A DNA stretch of 64,000 nt. Source: Fluoribacter dumoffii NY 23. Its GTDB lineage: Bacteria; Pseudomonadota; Gammaproteobacteria; Legionellales; Legionellaceae. Position 1 is the first letter of the stretch. Every line of letters starts with the position of its first letter. The translations under genes were made by a program, and so were the position numbers. Below are positions 56,656 to 64,000 of the stretch, piece after piece. Where the stretch lies: contig NZ_CM001373.1 of the NCBI RefSeq assembly GCF_000236165.1, positions 1,750,777 to 1,814,776 on the forward strand, written 5' to 3'. Under the pieces are notes generated by a model that saw only the letters and a list, made by a program, of their open reading frames with translations, ran no database searches and was not told where the DNA came from.

Positions 56656-57063
56656 ATGAGAGTTTATGCCGGATTTTCTATCCTTTGGGGCTTTGTCGCT
56701 TTCTCGTCTTTAGCATCCGCTACACCAATACACTGTCCGCAAACCATCCAAACAAATCAATCATTACGGGGTAACCTGAATCAATGGGAAGCGTTTCAGG
56801 ATGATTTGAACAGTATTCATTATTTTGAACGGGTTACATTTTACTCAGGACACCCTAAAGAACATGCCAGCCTTGCCCCGGATCATGAAGATTCGAAAAA
56901 AGAAAAATTAACCTGGTCTTTGGGAAAACAAGAAATCTGGATAGCTTGCGAGTATACAGGCACTAAAATTCAATTAATCCAAAAGCTTCCCTATGGGAGC
57001 AAAAGTTGTAATGTGACTTATAAAAAAAATTATTCTAAAGTAGTGAGTATTAATTGCATTTAG
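56656..57063 (+). CDS. STY0301-like exported protein
   Basis: A 135-residue secreted protein with signal peptide (about 1-22, ending ASA) and four Cys (ACEYTGTKI, KSCNVTYK, SINC) probably forming disulfides. The pattern of an early IHCP, Trp-containing middle (WEAFQDDLNSIHYFERVTFY), WSLGKQEIWIACEY and a final Cys-containing strand fits the STY0301 family of small periplasmic proteins of unknown function. The match is from memory of the pattern, so moderate. Confidence 0.65.
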   Translation: MRVYAGFSILWGFVAFSSLASATPIHCPQTIQTNQSLRGNLNQWEAFQDDLNSIHYFERVTFYSGHPKEHASLAPDHEDSKKEKLTWSLGKQEIWIACEYTGTKIQLIQKLPYGSKSCNVTYKKNYSKVVSINCI

Positions 57064-57303
57064 CTTTTTTTAAAAAAATGTTTTCAGACAATGCTCTTCA
57101 AAAACGGGAGTAGTATTTTGGCAAAAAGATGTAAAATTCACAAAGAATGCGTATTTTATAAAATGCTCTAAGATAAAATTATGGTTTTGAATAATATAAT
57201 CTGGTGACTCAGTGCTACATACTACAAAGAAAGGGGAACCGGGTTTATTTTTTATCCAGAAGTTATCGTATAAATAACAGCATAGGAAACCAGGGAGAAT
57301 TTA

Positions 57304-58263
57304 ATGTTTGAACATCTTTCCAATTACCTACGTGCCAATCCTTCCCTTTGGCAAGGTAGAAAAGACACGAACAATGGAGAACGGTTCTTTCAAAAAATAA
57401 TTTTCCCGGCCCAACAAACAGATCTCATCACCAAAGACAAAAAAACAGTTATCCTAGGTTTTGCCAGTGATGCGGGGGTTCGCCGAAATATGGGCAGACC
57501 CGGAGCAAAACTTGGGCCAGATCAAATCAAAACCCAATTGGCAAAACTGCCTTGCTCAGTAGACAGGCAACTTTACGATCTAGGGACTATTTTTTGTGAA
57601 GAAGACGAATTGGAGACCGCGCAAACTCAATTTGCCAATTTAATTAGTTTTTGCCATCAACAAGGGCATCAAACGGTTGCTTTGGGAGGAGGGCATGAAA
57701 TTGCCTGGGCTCATTATCAAGGTCTGGCACCTCATTACAGCAAATTGGGCATTATTAATTTTGATGCGCATTTTGATCTGAGGCCCCATCAAAAAAATCA
57801 GCCAGGCACTTCCGGAACTCCTTTTTCACAAATTGCAGCCTATTGTAAAGAAAATAATCAGCCCTTCAATTATTGTTGTCTCGGCATTCAAAAAATGGGA
57901 AATACTCCCTCCCTTTTTGAACGAGCAAATGAACTTAACGTCAACTACCTCACTGCCGAAGAGCTGTATGCAAACAGTGTTGCATGGCATTTGGCATTTC
58001 TTGATGATTTTATGCTCAACCTGGATCACATCTATTTGACTCTGTGCCTCGACGTATTAGCAGAGTCTTTTGCACCCGGTGTCAGTGCTCCGCAACCGCT
58101 TGGCCTCACACCATGGCAAATTTTACCGCTCTTGAAATACATTATTCAAAGTGGCAAAGTAGTTAGTTTTGATGTTGCTGAACTGTCACCGCCTTTGGAT
58201 CAAGAACAAAAAACTGCTAGACTGGCGGCCCTTATTATCGCAGAATTGCTACATACTACTTAA
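57304..58263 (+). CDS. hutG: Formimidoylglutamase HutG
   Basis: Arginase-family hydrolase (319 residues) that converts N-formimino-L-glutamate, the HutI product, to glutamate and formamide. The two-metal site motifs are GGGHEIAWAHY (His131), NFDAHFDLRP (Asp154, His156, Asp158) and LTLCLDVLAESFAPGVSAP. The first of the two Asp normally found in the last motif is Cys248 here, with Asp250 kept. AGGGAG precedes ATG 57304. The next gene starts 12 nt downstream, so the two share a transcript. Confidence 0.92.
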   Translation: MFEHLSNYLRANPSLWQGRKDTNNGERFFQKIIFPAQQTDLITKDKKTVILGFASDAGVRRNMGRPGAKLGPDQIKTQLAKLPCSVDRQLYDLGTIFCEEDELETAQTQFANLISFCHQQGHQTVALGGGHEIAWAHYQGLAPHYSKLGIINFDAHFDLRPHQKNQPGTSGTPFSQIAAYCKENNQPFNYCCLGIQKMGNTPSLFERANELNVNYLTAEELYANSVAWHLAFLDDFMLNLDHIYLTLCLDVLAESFAPGVSAPQPLGLTPWQILPLLKYIIQSGKVVSFDVAELSPPLDQEQKTARLAALIIAELLHTT

Positions 58264-58275
58264 GGAGTCAATTTC

Positions 58276-59133
58276 ATGAAGAATACATTACTATGGAGTA
58301 CCCTTTTTGCATTGCTTGGTACTCAAGTACATGCTGAAACCACTCAGCCAGCAACCCCACCTTCTACCCAACCCGCTGCATTAAAACCAACTCCTTCAAC
58401 GCCCACCCCTCCTGGACAAAATTTACCCTCGGTAAATCCAGCAGCACCCGCAGCACCTATTAATTGTGAGTATAAAATACCGCCCGAGACTAAAACAATT
58501 GATCAGTCCCTGGTTATGAAATGGGCGATGAAAGCCGTTACCCAGGCTTTTGACTTTAATCCAAACAATTTAGATGCTCAATTACAAAAATTACAACCTT
58601 GTTTTACAGAGCAGGGATGGACTGGATTTAATACTGCTTTGCAAAAATCAGGGAATTTGGAAGCCATTAAATCACAAAAACTTACAGTGAGCAGCCAGGT
58701 TGATGGACAAGTAGTAGTAACAGAAGCAAAAGACAATCAATGGAAAATTAATTTGCCCTTACAAGTTGTCTACCAAAATGATAAAGAAAAGGTAACCCAA
58801 TTACTTAGCGTGGATTTAACTATAGGCCGCAAGTTAACTGGAGATCTGGGAATAACCCAAATGATTGCAGCCCCCAGAGGAACAATCACCCAGGAAAAAC
58901 CGCAGGATTCTGGCGCTAATACAGCGAATACCATGAACCCCACGACGACCACGGCACCTACTGCACCTGCAACTACACCAGCTCCTGCAACTACACCAGC
59001 AGCCCCCTCTACTACAACACAGCCGGCTGCACCTGCAAATCCTGCATCAACACCAACTCCAGCTACTACCCCTGGACAGCCTACATTGCCTGGCCGTTCT
59101 ACTCAACCTTCTCTACCCCCTAATACACCTTAG
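58276..59133 (+). CDS. IcmL/DotI-like secreted protein with Pro/Thr-rich arms
   Basis: A 285-residue exported protein: signal peptide (about 1-20, ending VHA), a Pro/Thr/Ala-rich linker (about 21-68), a folded domain (about 70-200) and a long Pro/Thr/Ala tail. The domain (MKWAMKAVTQAFDFNPNNLD; CFTEQGWTGFNTALQKSGNL; LPLQVVYQNDKEKVTQLLSV) follows the pattern of the periplasmic part of IcmL/DotI, an inner-membrane piece of the Dot/Icm type IVB secretion system. Unlike IcmL it lacks the N-terminal membrane anchor, so it is probably free in the periplasm or secreted. AAGGAG lies 8 nt before the ATG. No other dot/icm gene is nearby. Confidence 0.75.
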   Translation: MKNTLLWSTLFALLGTQVHAETTQPATPPSTQPAALKPTPSTPTPPGQNLPSVNPAAPAAPINCEYKIPPETKTIDQSLVMKWAMKAVTQAFDFNPNNLDAQLQKLQPCFTEQGWTGFNTALQKSGNLEAIKSQKLTVSSQVDGQVVVTEAKDNQWKINLPLQVVYQNDKEKVTQLLSVDLTIGRKLTGDLGITQMIAAPRGTITQEKPQDSGANTANTMNPTTTTAPTAPATTPAPATTPAAPSTTTQPAAPANPASTPTPATTPGQPTLPGRSTQPSLPPNTP

Positions 59134-59165
59134 TAAAATAGTTATTTCTCATAGAGAAGTATGTT

Positions 59166-59192
59166 GCCCGGTTTAAGTGGAACCGGGCTTTT
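59166..59192 (+). terminator. Intrinsic terminator after the IcmL-like gene
   Basis: GCCCGGTT (59166-59173) pairs with AACCGGGC (59181-59188) over a 7-nt loop and is followed by four T residues. It lies 33 nt after the stop and would end the hutG-IcmL-like transcript before the convergent lipoprotein gene. Confidence 0.75.
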
Positions 59193-59259
59193 GAGAGATC
59201 CCGGATATCTGCTTTCGCTTCACCCAGGGCTTTGATAAGGATGGCTTGAATTATTTCTT

Positions 59260-59868
59260 TTAGGAGGGTCTTCCGGCAGGTTTATTAGGATCTGCTTCAG
59301 TGGGGTATTCCAATACTATCACCTTCGTGCCTATTTTGAAGAAGTTTTCACTTAACCACTTGGCAGCACTTGGGAAAATACGTACACAGCCGTGGCTTGA
59401 TGGATGCTCTGGCACTTCATAGGCTGCGTGAATGGTATATCCTTGGTAGAAATAGGTACAATATGGCATTTTAGCGCCACCTTTTTTATCTACGGGATAT
59501 TCCCCGGACTTACAATCAACTCCTCTGCGATTATATACTTTGAATGTTCCTGTAACAGTTCGGCATGATTGATTTGCATTTTCTTCACAAACATCTACTC
59601 CCGCTGAACCTCCACCGGTTAATAATCGATTGCCTTCCTCATCGTAGGCAGCCCATGCTGAAACTTTCGGATCAAAGATAAAGCGTTTTTCGCCTGTTGC
59701 CTGAATTTTTTGAGGAAAATAATCACGACCTCTTTTATCCTTTGTATAATGGATTGTCCGATGCACATAACCCGCATCATCAGTAATCAAAGTAGAAGGA
59801 TCATTCTCAACGCAGGATGTTAACCCACCTATACATAGCAACAAACCTGCCCAAAACAACTTTTTCAT
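59260..59868 (-). CDS. YkuD-type L,D-transpeptidase lipoprotein (second copy)
   Basis: Paralogue of the gene at 6711: 202 residues with lipobox GLTSC (Cys19), a segment VYNRRGVDCKSGEYPVDKKG and the catalytic region YQGYTIHAAYEVPEHPSSHG followed by Cys161-VRI. The C-terminus is about 12 residues longer (YPTEADPNKPAGRPS). Both copies share the FDPK..AWAAYDEEGNR block and a Cys pair in the middle. Presumably also acts on peptidoglycan in the periplasm; which donor and acceptor is used is unknown. Confidence 0.88.
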   Translation of the reverse strand: MKKLFWAGLLLCIGGLTSCVENDPSTLITDDAGYVHRTIHYTKDKRGRDYFPQKIQATGEKRFIFDPKVSAWAAYDEEGNRLLTGGGSAGVDVCEENANQSCRTVTGTFKVYNRRGVDCKSGEYPVDKKGGAKMPYCTYFYQGYTIHAAYEVPEHPSSHGCVRIFPSAAKWLSENFFKIGTKVIVLEYPTEADPNKPAGRPS

Positions 59869-59938
59869 TTGAATTTTATCTCCAATTAATTAAACATTTC
59901 TTCAAGCTAATTGCCTGTTTTTTGATGATGCATAGAAT

Positions 59939-59984
59939 CCAGCAGGATTAAAAAATCCTGCTGGCGCAGTACTTACAATACTGC
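59939..59984. terminator. Hairpins downstream of ettA
   Basis: CCAGCAGGATT (59939-59949) pairs perfectly with AATCCTGCTGG (59954-59964) over an AAAA loop, and GCAGTA/TACTGC form a second stem nearer the ettA stop (about 59966-59984). The minus-strand order (ettA, small stem, large stem) suits transcript ending or 3' protection, though no T-tract follows the large stem. Confidence 0.5.
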
Positions 59985-59993
59985 GAATTAAAC

Positions 59994-61667
59994 TTAAGAT
60001 TCGAGCTTACGGTATCTAATACGCGAAGGCCTGTCTGCTGCATCTCCTAAACGACGTCTTCTGTCAGCCTCATAGTCACTGTAATTACCTTCAATAAAGG
60101 TTATTTGTGAGTCGCCTTCAAAAGCCATCAGATGGGTACAGATTCTATCTAAAAACCATCGATCATGCGAAATCACAATCACGCACCCTGGAAAATTGAG
60201 AATTGCCTCTTCCAAAGCACGTAATGTTTCTACATCCAAATCATTACTGGGCTCGTCAAGTAACAACACGTTTCCACCACTTTTCAATAGCTTGGCCAGA
60301 TGGACCCGGTTACGCTCCCCTCCGGAAAGTTGCCCCATTTTCTTTTGTTGATCGGTGCCCTTAAAATTGAAACGTCCTACGTAAGCGCGTGAGGGCATTT
60401 GAAAACTTCCGACTTGCATAATGTCATGGCCATCGGAAATCTCTTGCCATACGGTTTTATTGGGATCCAATTCATCCCGCAACTGGTCTACATAAGCTAA
60501 CTGTACTGTTTCACCAACTCGAATTACCCCATCATCGGGCTCTTCCTGACCGGTAATCATTTTCAAGAAGGTAGACTTACCTGCTCCATTAGGCCCAATA
60601 ATCCCTAAAACTCCTCCTTTGGGAAGTTTAAAATCCAGATTATCAATTAGGATCCGCTCGCCAAATGATTTTTTAATTTGTTCCCCTTCAATAACCAAAT
60701 CCCCTAAACGCTCACCTGGCGGGATATAGATTTCATTTGTTTCATTGCGTTTTTGAAACTCCTTGGAGTTCATTTCTTCAAATCGCGCGAGACGGGCTTT
60801 ATTTTTAGCATGGCGACCTTTAGGTGATGTACGAACCCAGTCCAACTCAGCTTTGATCGCACGTTGATGAGCATCTTCTTGCTTTTGCTCCATTTCCAGG
60901 CGGGCTTCTTTTTGCTCAAGCCATGAAGTGTAGTTTCCTTTATAAGGAATTCCTTCACCACGATCCAGCTCTAATATCCATTCCGCAGCATTATCCAGGA
61001 AATACCTATCGTGAGTAATGGCCACGACTGTACCAGGGAAATTTTCAAGATAATGCTCTAACCAGGCTACTGATTCCGCATCCAGGTGGTTTGTTGGCTC
61101 ATCAAGCAGCAACATATCGGGATTGGAAAGCAGCAAACGACATAAAGCCACCCGTCGGCGTTCACCTCCTGATAGTTTACCCACAATTGCATCCCAATCG
61201 GGCAAACGCAGTGCATCAGCTGCCACATCAAGTTTTCTATCTAAATCCCAGCCGCCGCCTGCTTCAATTTCATTTTGTAATTCGCCTTGCTCTGCAAGTA
61301 AATTATTCATTTCATCATCGCTCATCGGCTCTGCGAAACGCATGCTGATTTCATCAAAGCGCGCGAGTTTTTCTTTCATTTCCTTCACGCCCTCTTCAAC
61401 CACTTCACGCACGGTTTTATTCAGATCCAACTGGGGTTCTTGCTCAAGATAACCGATTTTAATTCCCGGCTGTGGTCTTGCCTCACCTTCATAGTGGGTA
61501 TCAACTCCGGCCATAATCCGCAATAAAGTGGACTTTCCAGAACCATTTAATCCTAATACACCAATTTTGGCACCCGGGAAAAAACTCAATGAAATGTCTT
61601 TTAAAATAAACCGCTGATTTTCTACAATTTTGCTCACACGGTTCATGGTAAAAATATATTGTGACAT
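59994..61667 (-). CDS. ettA: Energy-dependent translational throttle EttA (ABC-F)
   Basis: Soluble ABC-F protein (557 residues) that binds the ribosomal E site and controls entry into elongation according to ATP/ADP. Two ABC domains: Walker A GLNGSGKST (about 42-50) and GPNGAGKST, signatures LSGGERRRV and LSGGERNRV, Walker B LLLDEPTNHLD and LLLDEPSNDLD, joined by a helical linker (EQKQEDAHQRAIKAELDWVR). The YRKLES end is typical of EttA. Single gene. Confidence 0.96.
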   Translation of the reverse strand: MSQYIFTMNRVSKIVENQRFILKDISLSFFPGAKIGVLGLNGSGKSTLLRIMAGVDTHYEGEARPQPGIKIGYLEQEPQLDLNKTVREVVEEGVKEMKEKLARFDEISMRFAEPMSDDEMNNLLAEQGELQNEIEAGGGWDLDRKLDVAADALRLPDWDAIVGKLSGGERRRVALCRLLLSNPDMLLLDEPTNHLDAESVAWLEHYLENFPGTVVAITHDRYFLDNAAEWILELDRGEGIPYKGNYTSWLEQKEARLEMEQKQEDAHQRAIKAELDWVRTSPKGRHAKNKARLARFEEMNSKEFQKRNETNEIYIPPGERLGDLVIEGEQIKKSFGERILIDNLDFKLPKGGVLGIIGPNGAGKSTFLKMITGQEEPDDGVIRVGETVQLAYVDQLRDELDPNKTVWQEISDGHDIMQVGSFQMPSRAYVGRFNFKGTDQQKKMGQLSGGERNRVHLAKLLKSGGNVLLLDEPSNDLDVETLRALEEAILNFPGCVIVISHDRWFLDRICTHLMAFEGDSQITFIEGNYSDYEADRRRRLGDAADRPSRIRYRKLES

Positions 61668-61717
61668 AACTACTCCGTCATTTTAAAATTGCCTTTGAGG
61701 TTCAGTCTGAAACAGCC

Positions 61718-62740
61718 CTACCACTCAAGAATTACTTTGCCAGATTGACCAGATGCCATAATTTGGAATGCCTTTTGATACTCATCAACCGGAAAACGAT
61801 GAGTTATCACAGGTGAAATATCCAGTCCACTTTGTAACATGGCAATCATTTTATACCACGTTTCAAACATTTCACGGCCGTAAATTCCTTTAATTACCAA
61901 TCCTTTAAAAATTACCTGATTCCAGTCAATGGCTGTTTCCTGAGGAGGAATTCCCAGCATGGCTATATGCCCGCCATGATTCATCGCTTTCATCAAGTCG
62001 TTTAATGCCATAGGATTACCTGACATTTCCAAACCGACGTCAAAACCTTCGAGCATTCCCAGCTCAGCGGTAACATCGGATAATTTTTCATACTTGACAT
62101 TTACTGTCCGGATGCCGCCCATCTTGCGAGCCAAATCCAGACGGTAATCATTCACATCAGTAATAACTACGTGGCGTGCCCCTATATGTTTTACTATAGC
62201 AGCGGCCATGATACCAATCGGGCCTGCACCAGTAATCAATACATCCTCCCCGACTACATCGAAAGCCAGCGCGCAATGAGTCGCATTACCAAAGGGGTCA
62301 AGGATGGAAGCCTGCTCTCCGGTAATATTATCAGGAAGGACAATCACATTGGTGGCGGGTATGGATAAATATTCGGCAAAACAACCGGGTCTATTAACTC
62401 CAACCCCTAATGTATTACGGCAAAGATGGCGCTTTCCCGCACGGCAATTTCGGCAGAAACCACAAGTTATATGCCCTTCGCCAGAAACACGTTGGCCTAC
62501 CTGGAGTCCCTGGACTTCCTGGCCTACTGCAACAATTTCACCATAAAATTCATGACCTACAGTCATAGGTACAGGAATAGTCGCTTGCGCCCATTCATCC
62601 CAGGAATAAATATGAATGTCAGTACCACAAATCGCTGTTTTTTTAATCTTAATTAACACATCGTTGACGCCATACTCAGGGATAGCGACTTCTTCCATCC
62701 AAATTCCAGGTTCCTTTTTCGCCTTGACTAATGATTTCAT
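61718..62740 (-). CDS. tdh: L-threonine 3-dehydrogenase
   Basis: Zinc- and NAD-dependent medium-chain dehydrogenase oxidising threonine to 2-amino-3-ketobutyrate. The catalytic zinc region reads [17 protein letters not shown] (about 37-53) and [12 protein letters not shown]; the structural zinc Cys lie in [15 protein letters not shown]. Rossmann loop [14 protein letters not shown] and GIPPQ follow. 340 residues, typical. kbl is directly upstream, so the pair forms the standard tdh-kbl threonine-to-glycine route. Confidence 0.96.
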   Translation of the reverse strand: MKSLVKAKKEPGIWMEEVAIPEYGVNDVLIKIKKTAICGTDIHIYSWDEWAQATIPVPMTVGHEFYGEIVAVGQEVQGLQVGQRVSGEGHITCGFCRNCRAGKRHLCRNTLGVGVNRPGCFAEYLSIPATNVIVLPDNITGEQASILDPFGNATHCALAFDVVGEDVLITGAGPIGIMAAAIVKHIGARHVVITDVNDYRLDLARKMGGIRTVNVKYEKLSDVTAELGMLEGFDVGLEMSGNPMALNDLMKAMNHGGHIAMLGIPPQETAIDWNQVIFKGLVIKGIYGREMFETWYKMIAMLQSGLDISPVITHRFPVDEYQKAFQIMASGQSGKVILEW

Positions 62741-62750
62741 AAAAGTACCT

Positions 62751-62782
62751 CAAAAAAAGATTTTCTCTGCATTAAGAGAAAA
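62751..62782 (-). terminator. Hairpin with T-tract between kbl and tdh
   Basis: TTTTCTC (62761-62767) pairs with GAGAAAA (62776-62782) over 8 nt; on the minus strand it is followed by TC and seven T residues (62757-62751). It sits in the 52-bp kbl-tdh gap, so it could reduce tdh transcription relative to kbl. Confidence 0.55.
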
Positions 62783-62792
62783 TGCCTTTACT

Positions 62793-63977
62793 TTAAATAA
62801 CAGAAAATTCCTTACCTACAATCTCAAATGCCTCAATGGCTTTATCCAAATGATGTAACTCATGCGCCGCAGACATTTGGGTACGAATTCGTGCCAATCC
62901 TTTAGGTACTACGGGATAGGAAAAACCAACCACATAAATGCCTAATTCAAGTAAACGGTTCGCCATACGTCCGGCCAAACTTGCATCTCCCAACATAACC
63001 GGGATAATGGGATGTTCCCCAGGAATTAATTGAAATCCTAATTTGCTCATTCCTTCGCGAAAATAACGGCTGTTGCGCTTTAATTTTTCTGCCAGATGGT
63101 TATCCTTCATCAAATTATCCAAAACAATGCAGGAAGTGTGTGCAATTACTGGGGCCAAAGTATTTGAGAACAAATAGGGTCTGGACCGTTGCCGCAACCA
63201 GTCAACAATTGTTTGATTTGAGGTAGTGTAACCGCCTGAAGCACCTCCCAAAGCCTTACCCAGGGTGCCGGTAATGATATCAATACGATCACTGACCCCA
63301 AAATGCTCAGGGGTTCCGCGGCCATTTTCGCCCATAAAACCTACGGCATGGGAATCATCTACCATTACCATGGCATCATATTTGTCTGCCAACTCACAAA
63401 TGGCTGGAAGATTTGCCAAAATTCCGTCCATTGAAAATACTCCGTCTGTAGCAATCAAACGAAATCGGGCATTTTTAGCAGCAATCAATTGTTCTTCCAA
63501 AGCTTTCATATCGTTGTTCGCATAGCGATAACGGGCTGCTTTACAAAGCCGAACCCCGTCAATGATACTGGCATGGTTCAATGCATCGCTAATGATGGCA
63601 TCCTCTTCACCTAGTAAAGTTTCAAAAAGCCCTGTATTTGCATCGAAACATGAGGAATATAATATAGTATCTTCTTTGCTTAAAAATTGGCTTATTTTCT
63701 GCTCGAGTTGTTTATGAGGGGTTTGTGTACCACAAATAAACCGTACCGAGGCCATTCCATAACCGTATTGAGCGAGCGCTTTTTGGCCTTCAGCAATCAG
63801 TTTGGGGTCATTGGCCAAACCTAGATAGTTATTCGCGCAAAGATTAATTACTTCTTTATGATTTACTGTGACATCAGCTTGTTGCTGACTGGAAATAACA
63901 CGTTCGCTTTTATATAAACCCTCGCTTTTAAGTGTCGCTATTTCAGCTTGCAAATATTCTGTAAATTGCTCAAGCAC
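62793..63977 (-). CDS. kbl: Glycine C-acetyltransferase (2-amino-3-ketobutyrate CoA ligase)
   Basis: PLP enzyme (alpha-oxoamine synthase family) that cleaves the Tdh product with CoA to glycine and acetyl-CoA. 394 residues with [43 protein letters not shown] and the Schiff-base Lys in [14 protein letters not shown]. Complete within the window; the promoter lies beyond the right edge or in the last 23 bases. Transcribed ahead of tdh. Confidence 0.96.
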   Translation of the reverse strand: MLEQFTEYLQAEIATLKSEGLYKSERVISSQQQADVTVNHKEVINLCANNYLGLANDPKLIAEGQKALAQYGYGMASVRFICGTQTPHKQLEQKISQFLSKEDTILYSSCFDANTGLFETLLGEEDAIISDALNHASIIDGVRLCKAARYRYANNDMKALEEQLIAAKNARFRLIATDGVFSMDGILANLPAICELADKYDAMVMVDDSHAVGFMGENGRGTPEHFGVSDRIDIITGTLGKALGGASGGYTTSNQTIVDWLRQRSRPYLFSNTLAPVIAHTSCIVLDNLMKDNHLAEKLKRNSRYFREGMSKLGFQLIPGEHPIIPVMLGDASLAGRMANRLLELGIYVVGFSYPVVPKGLARIRTQMSAAHELHHLDKAIEAFEIVGKEFSVI

Positions 63978-64000
63978 AGTATTCTCCTATATGTTAAAGT

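Noticed and set aside
58922..59100. Tandem repeat expansion in the Pro/Thr/Ala tail of the IcmL-like gene
   Set aside because: The repeats are short and degenerate at DNA level and stay in frame; they reflect low-complexity coding sequence, not a separate element.
1..64000. CRISPR array, tRNA/rRNA genes, insertion sequences
   Set aside because: No regularly spaced repeats, tRNA-like cloverleaf with T-loop consensus, rRNA stretches or transposase-like frames were seen.

Overview
The window is 64 kb of AT-leaning gammaproteobacterial chromosome that fits Legionella or a close Legionellaceae relative. The pointers are a stand-alone type II secretion LspC, an IcmL/DotI-like secreted protein, an RT0821/Lpp0805-family lipoprotein, several large proteins with no metabolic relatives that look like Dot/Icm effectors, and FlgA-FlgM-FlgN under sigma-54 and sigma-28 type promoters. 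I see no rRNA, tRNA, CRISPR array, transposase or prophage module. Most of the DNA is vertically inherited core genome, with accessory genes and palindromic repeats in the gaps.

Layout: 1-5040 is the start of the dcw division/cell-wall cluster on the minus strand (mraZ, rsmH, ftsL, ftsI, murE running off the left edge), with a recognisable MraZ-type promoter and an inverted-repeat-rich insertion between ftsL and ftsI. 5088-5661 is a gene broken by two frameshifts. 5728-7745 holds coaX, a YkuD L,D-transpeptidase lipoprotein and a small cytochrome c. 7761-9392 is the flagellar assembly-control locus flgA-flgM-flgN. 9616-10455 encodes a protein resembling the C80 (toxin self-processing) cysteine peptidases. 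10564-14958 holds an SDR dehydrogenase, an isochorismatase-like hydrolase, a DegP-like protease and an unknown coiled-coil gene pair. mutY is followed by an 841-residue protein with an IQ motif and PLP-enzyme-like motifs.

18859-24273: Sel1 lipoprotein, lspC, a trans-sulfuration enzyme, dapD-dapE (lysine/diaminopimelate, feeding the MurE step), a small membrane protein and a glycine-zipper lipoprotein. 24416-32746: alr, dnaB, a DUF2147 protein, a SWIM-SNF2 helicase and nadE. 32807-35448: an unknown effector-like gene, a 557-bp gap and an outer-membrane barrel. 35516-40467: AI-2E-type permease, pgpA, thiL, nusB, nrdR, glyA. 40490-41843: three small exported proteins. 42037-46522: an RND efflux pair, then valS.

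49698-54369 is a tightly coupled minus-strand run (SDR, hutI, DUF3298 protein, OPT transporter). 54482-58263 has a universal stress protein, an acyl-CoA ligase, an STY0301-like protein and hutG, which complements hutI in the last two steps of histidine breakdown. The right end has the IcmL-like protein, a second YkuD lipoprotein paralogous to the first, ettA, and tdh-kbl for threonine breakdown to glycine.

Cell-wall themes recur (murE, ftsI, alr, dapD, dapE, two L,D-transpeptidases). The items most worth follow-up are the C80-like peptidase, the IQ/PLP-like protein, the IcmL-like protein and the palindromic repeat families. All family assignments were made by reading the sequence; no database search was run.
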